From Gemmatimonadaceae bacterium (GTDB taxonomy: Bacteria; Gemmatimonadota; Gemmatimonadetes; Gemmatimonadales; Gemmatimonadaceae): a stretch of 64,000 bases of DNA. The stretch's first letter is position 1. Each line of letters begins with the position of its first letter. The notes beneath the pieces are model-generated. The model was not told where the DNA came from. It worked only from the letters and a program-made list of their open reading frames with translations, and did no database searches. The stretch spans positions 90,983-154,982 of the forward strand of contig DASQFN010000011.1 in the NCBI GenBank assembly GCA_035633115.1. The letters run 5' to 3'. The translations under genes and the position numbers were made by a program. Positions 63,962 to 64,000 of this stretch are shown piece by piece.

Positions 63962-64000
63962 GTCTAAACACGCTTAAGCTGACGGGCGATTCATGGAATG
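63962..64000 (+). other. Start of an attC site (cut by window end)
   Basis: GTCTAAAC (R''-like) followed a few bases later by TTAAGCTGACGG resembles the L'' segment of many attC sites (TTCAAGCCGACG type). It begins eleven bases after the cassette gene stop. The R' half lies beyond the window. Confidence 0.6.

Noticed and set aside
1..64000. CRISPR arrays, rRNA genes, complete insertion sequences, riboswitches
   Set aside because: I looked for regularly spaced short repeats, rRNA signatures, full transposase genes with ends, and known riboswitch cores and found none that could be supported by reading.

Overview
The window is GC-rich, densely coded DNA that most resembles Gemmatimonadota. Pointers are a Ser/Thr kinase fused to TPR and TolB-type repeats, Oar-like and SusC/SusD TonB-linked outer-membrane proteins, many short lipoproteins with a Cys lipobox, and an ABC permease/M1 aminopeptidase fusion. 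No rRNA, complete tRNA or marker gene confirms the phylum, so the assignment is inference.

Layout. 1-7.0 kb: kinase-TPR-TolB gene coupled to a TonB-dependent receptor, then two minus-strand lipoproteins. 7.3-11.0 kb: a TrpXYZ-like ABC importer whose binding protein and permease are one polypeptide, then a 6-TM K+ channel. 11.06-14.0 kb: a large inverted repeat and PEP carboxylase, apparently started at CTG. 14.3-15.7 kb: APC permease with a bidirectional terminator. 15.8-20.9 kb: SusC-SusD-lipoprotein operon. 21.4-22.1 kb: VapBC-like toxin-antitoxin pair. 22.2-23.7 kb: two secreted proteins. 24-35.4 kb: heavy-metal locus (outer-membrane barrel, His-rich exported proteins, methyltransferase, frameshifted TetR, CzcCBA-type RND pump, CDF exporter). 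35.4-36.8 kb: two divergent genes joined at what looks like a deletion. 37.6-42.1 kb: ABC ATPase plus permease/M1 peptidase (frameshifted at a G8 tract). 42.7-45.9 kb: chromate resistance chrB-chrA plus an ornithine-cyclodeaminase family gene. 46-49.3 kb: exported surface proteins.

From 49.3 kb on the window is accessory and mosaic. A 0.6-kb element with ~60-bp terminal inverted repeats carries one four-helix-bundle gene. An internally deleted ~250-bp copy lies at 54.4 kb, and the two bracket a three-gene exopolysaccharide-like operon (TPR/beta-barrel, BcsA-like GT2, GH26-like hydrolase). From 54.7 to 61.9 kb, four same-orientation 3' halves of a proline tRNA (CGG) divide the DNA into blocks. 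The blocks hold an amidohydrolase, a polytopic membrane protein, a CsgG-like protein and scrambled remnants of hsdM and a transposase/XRE gene. Paired short direct repeats, different in sequence from junction to junction, flank these tRNA fragments. At 62.2-64.0 kb lies an integron: an integrase gene with three small indels, then a GTTRRRY junction, one cassette gene (PD-(D/E)XK-like) and the start of an attC site, with intI pointing toward the cassette (reverse layout).

Best candidates for something undescribed are the four-helix-bundle TIR element with its deletion derivative, and the tRNA-Pro-delimited block array.
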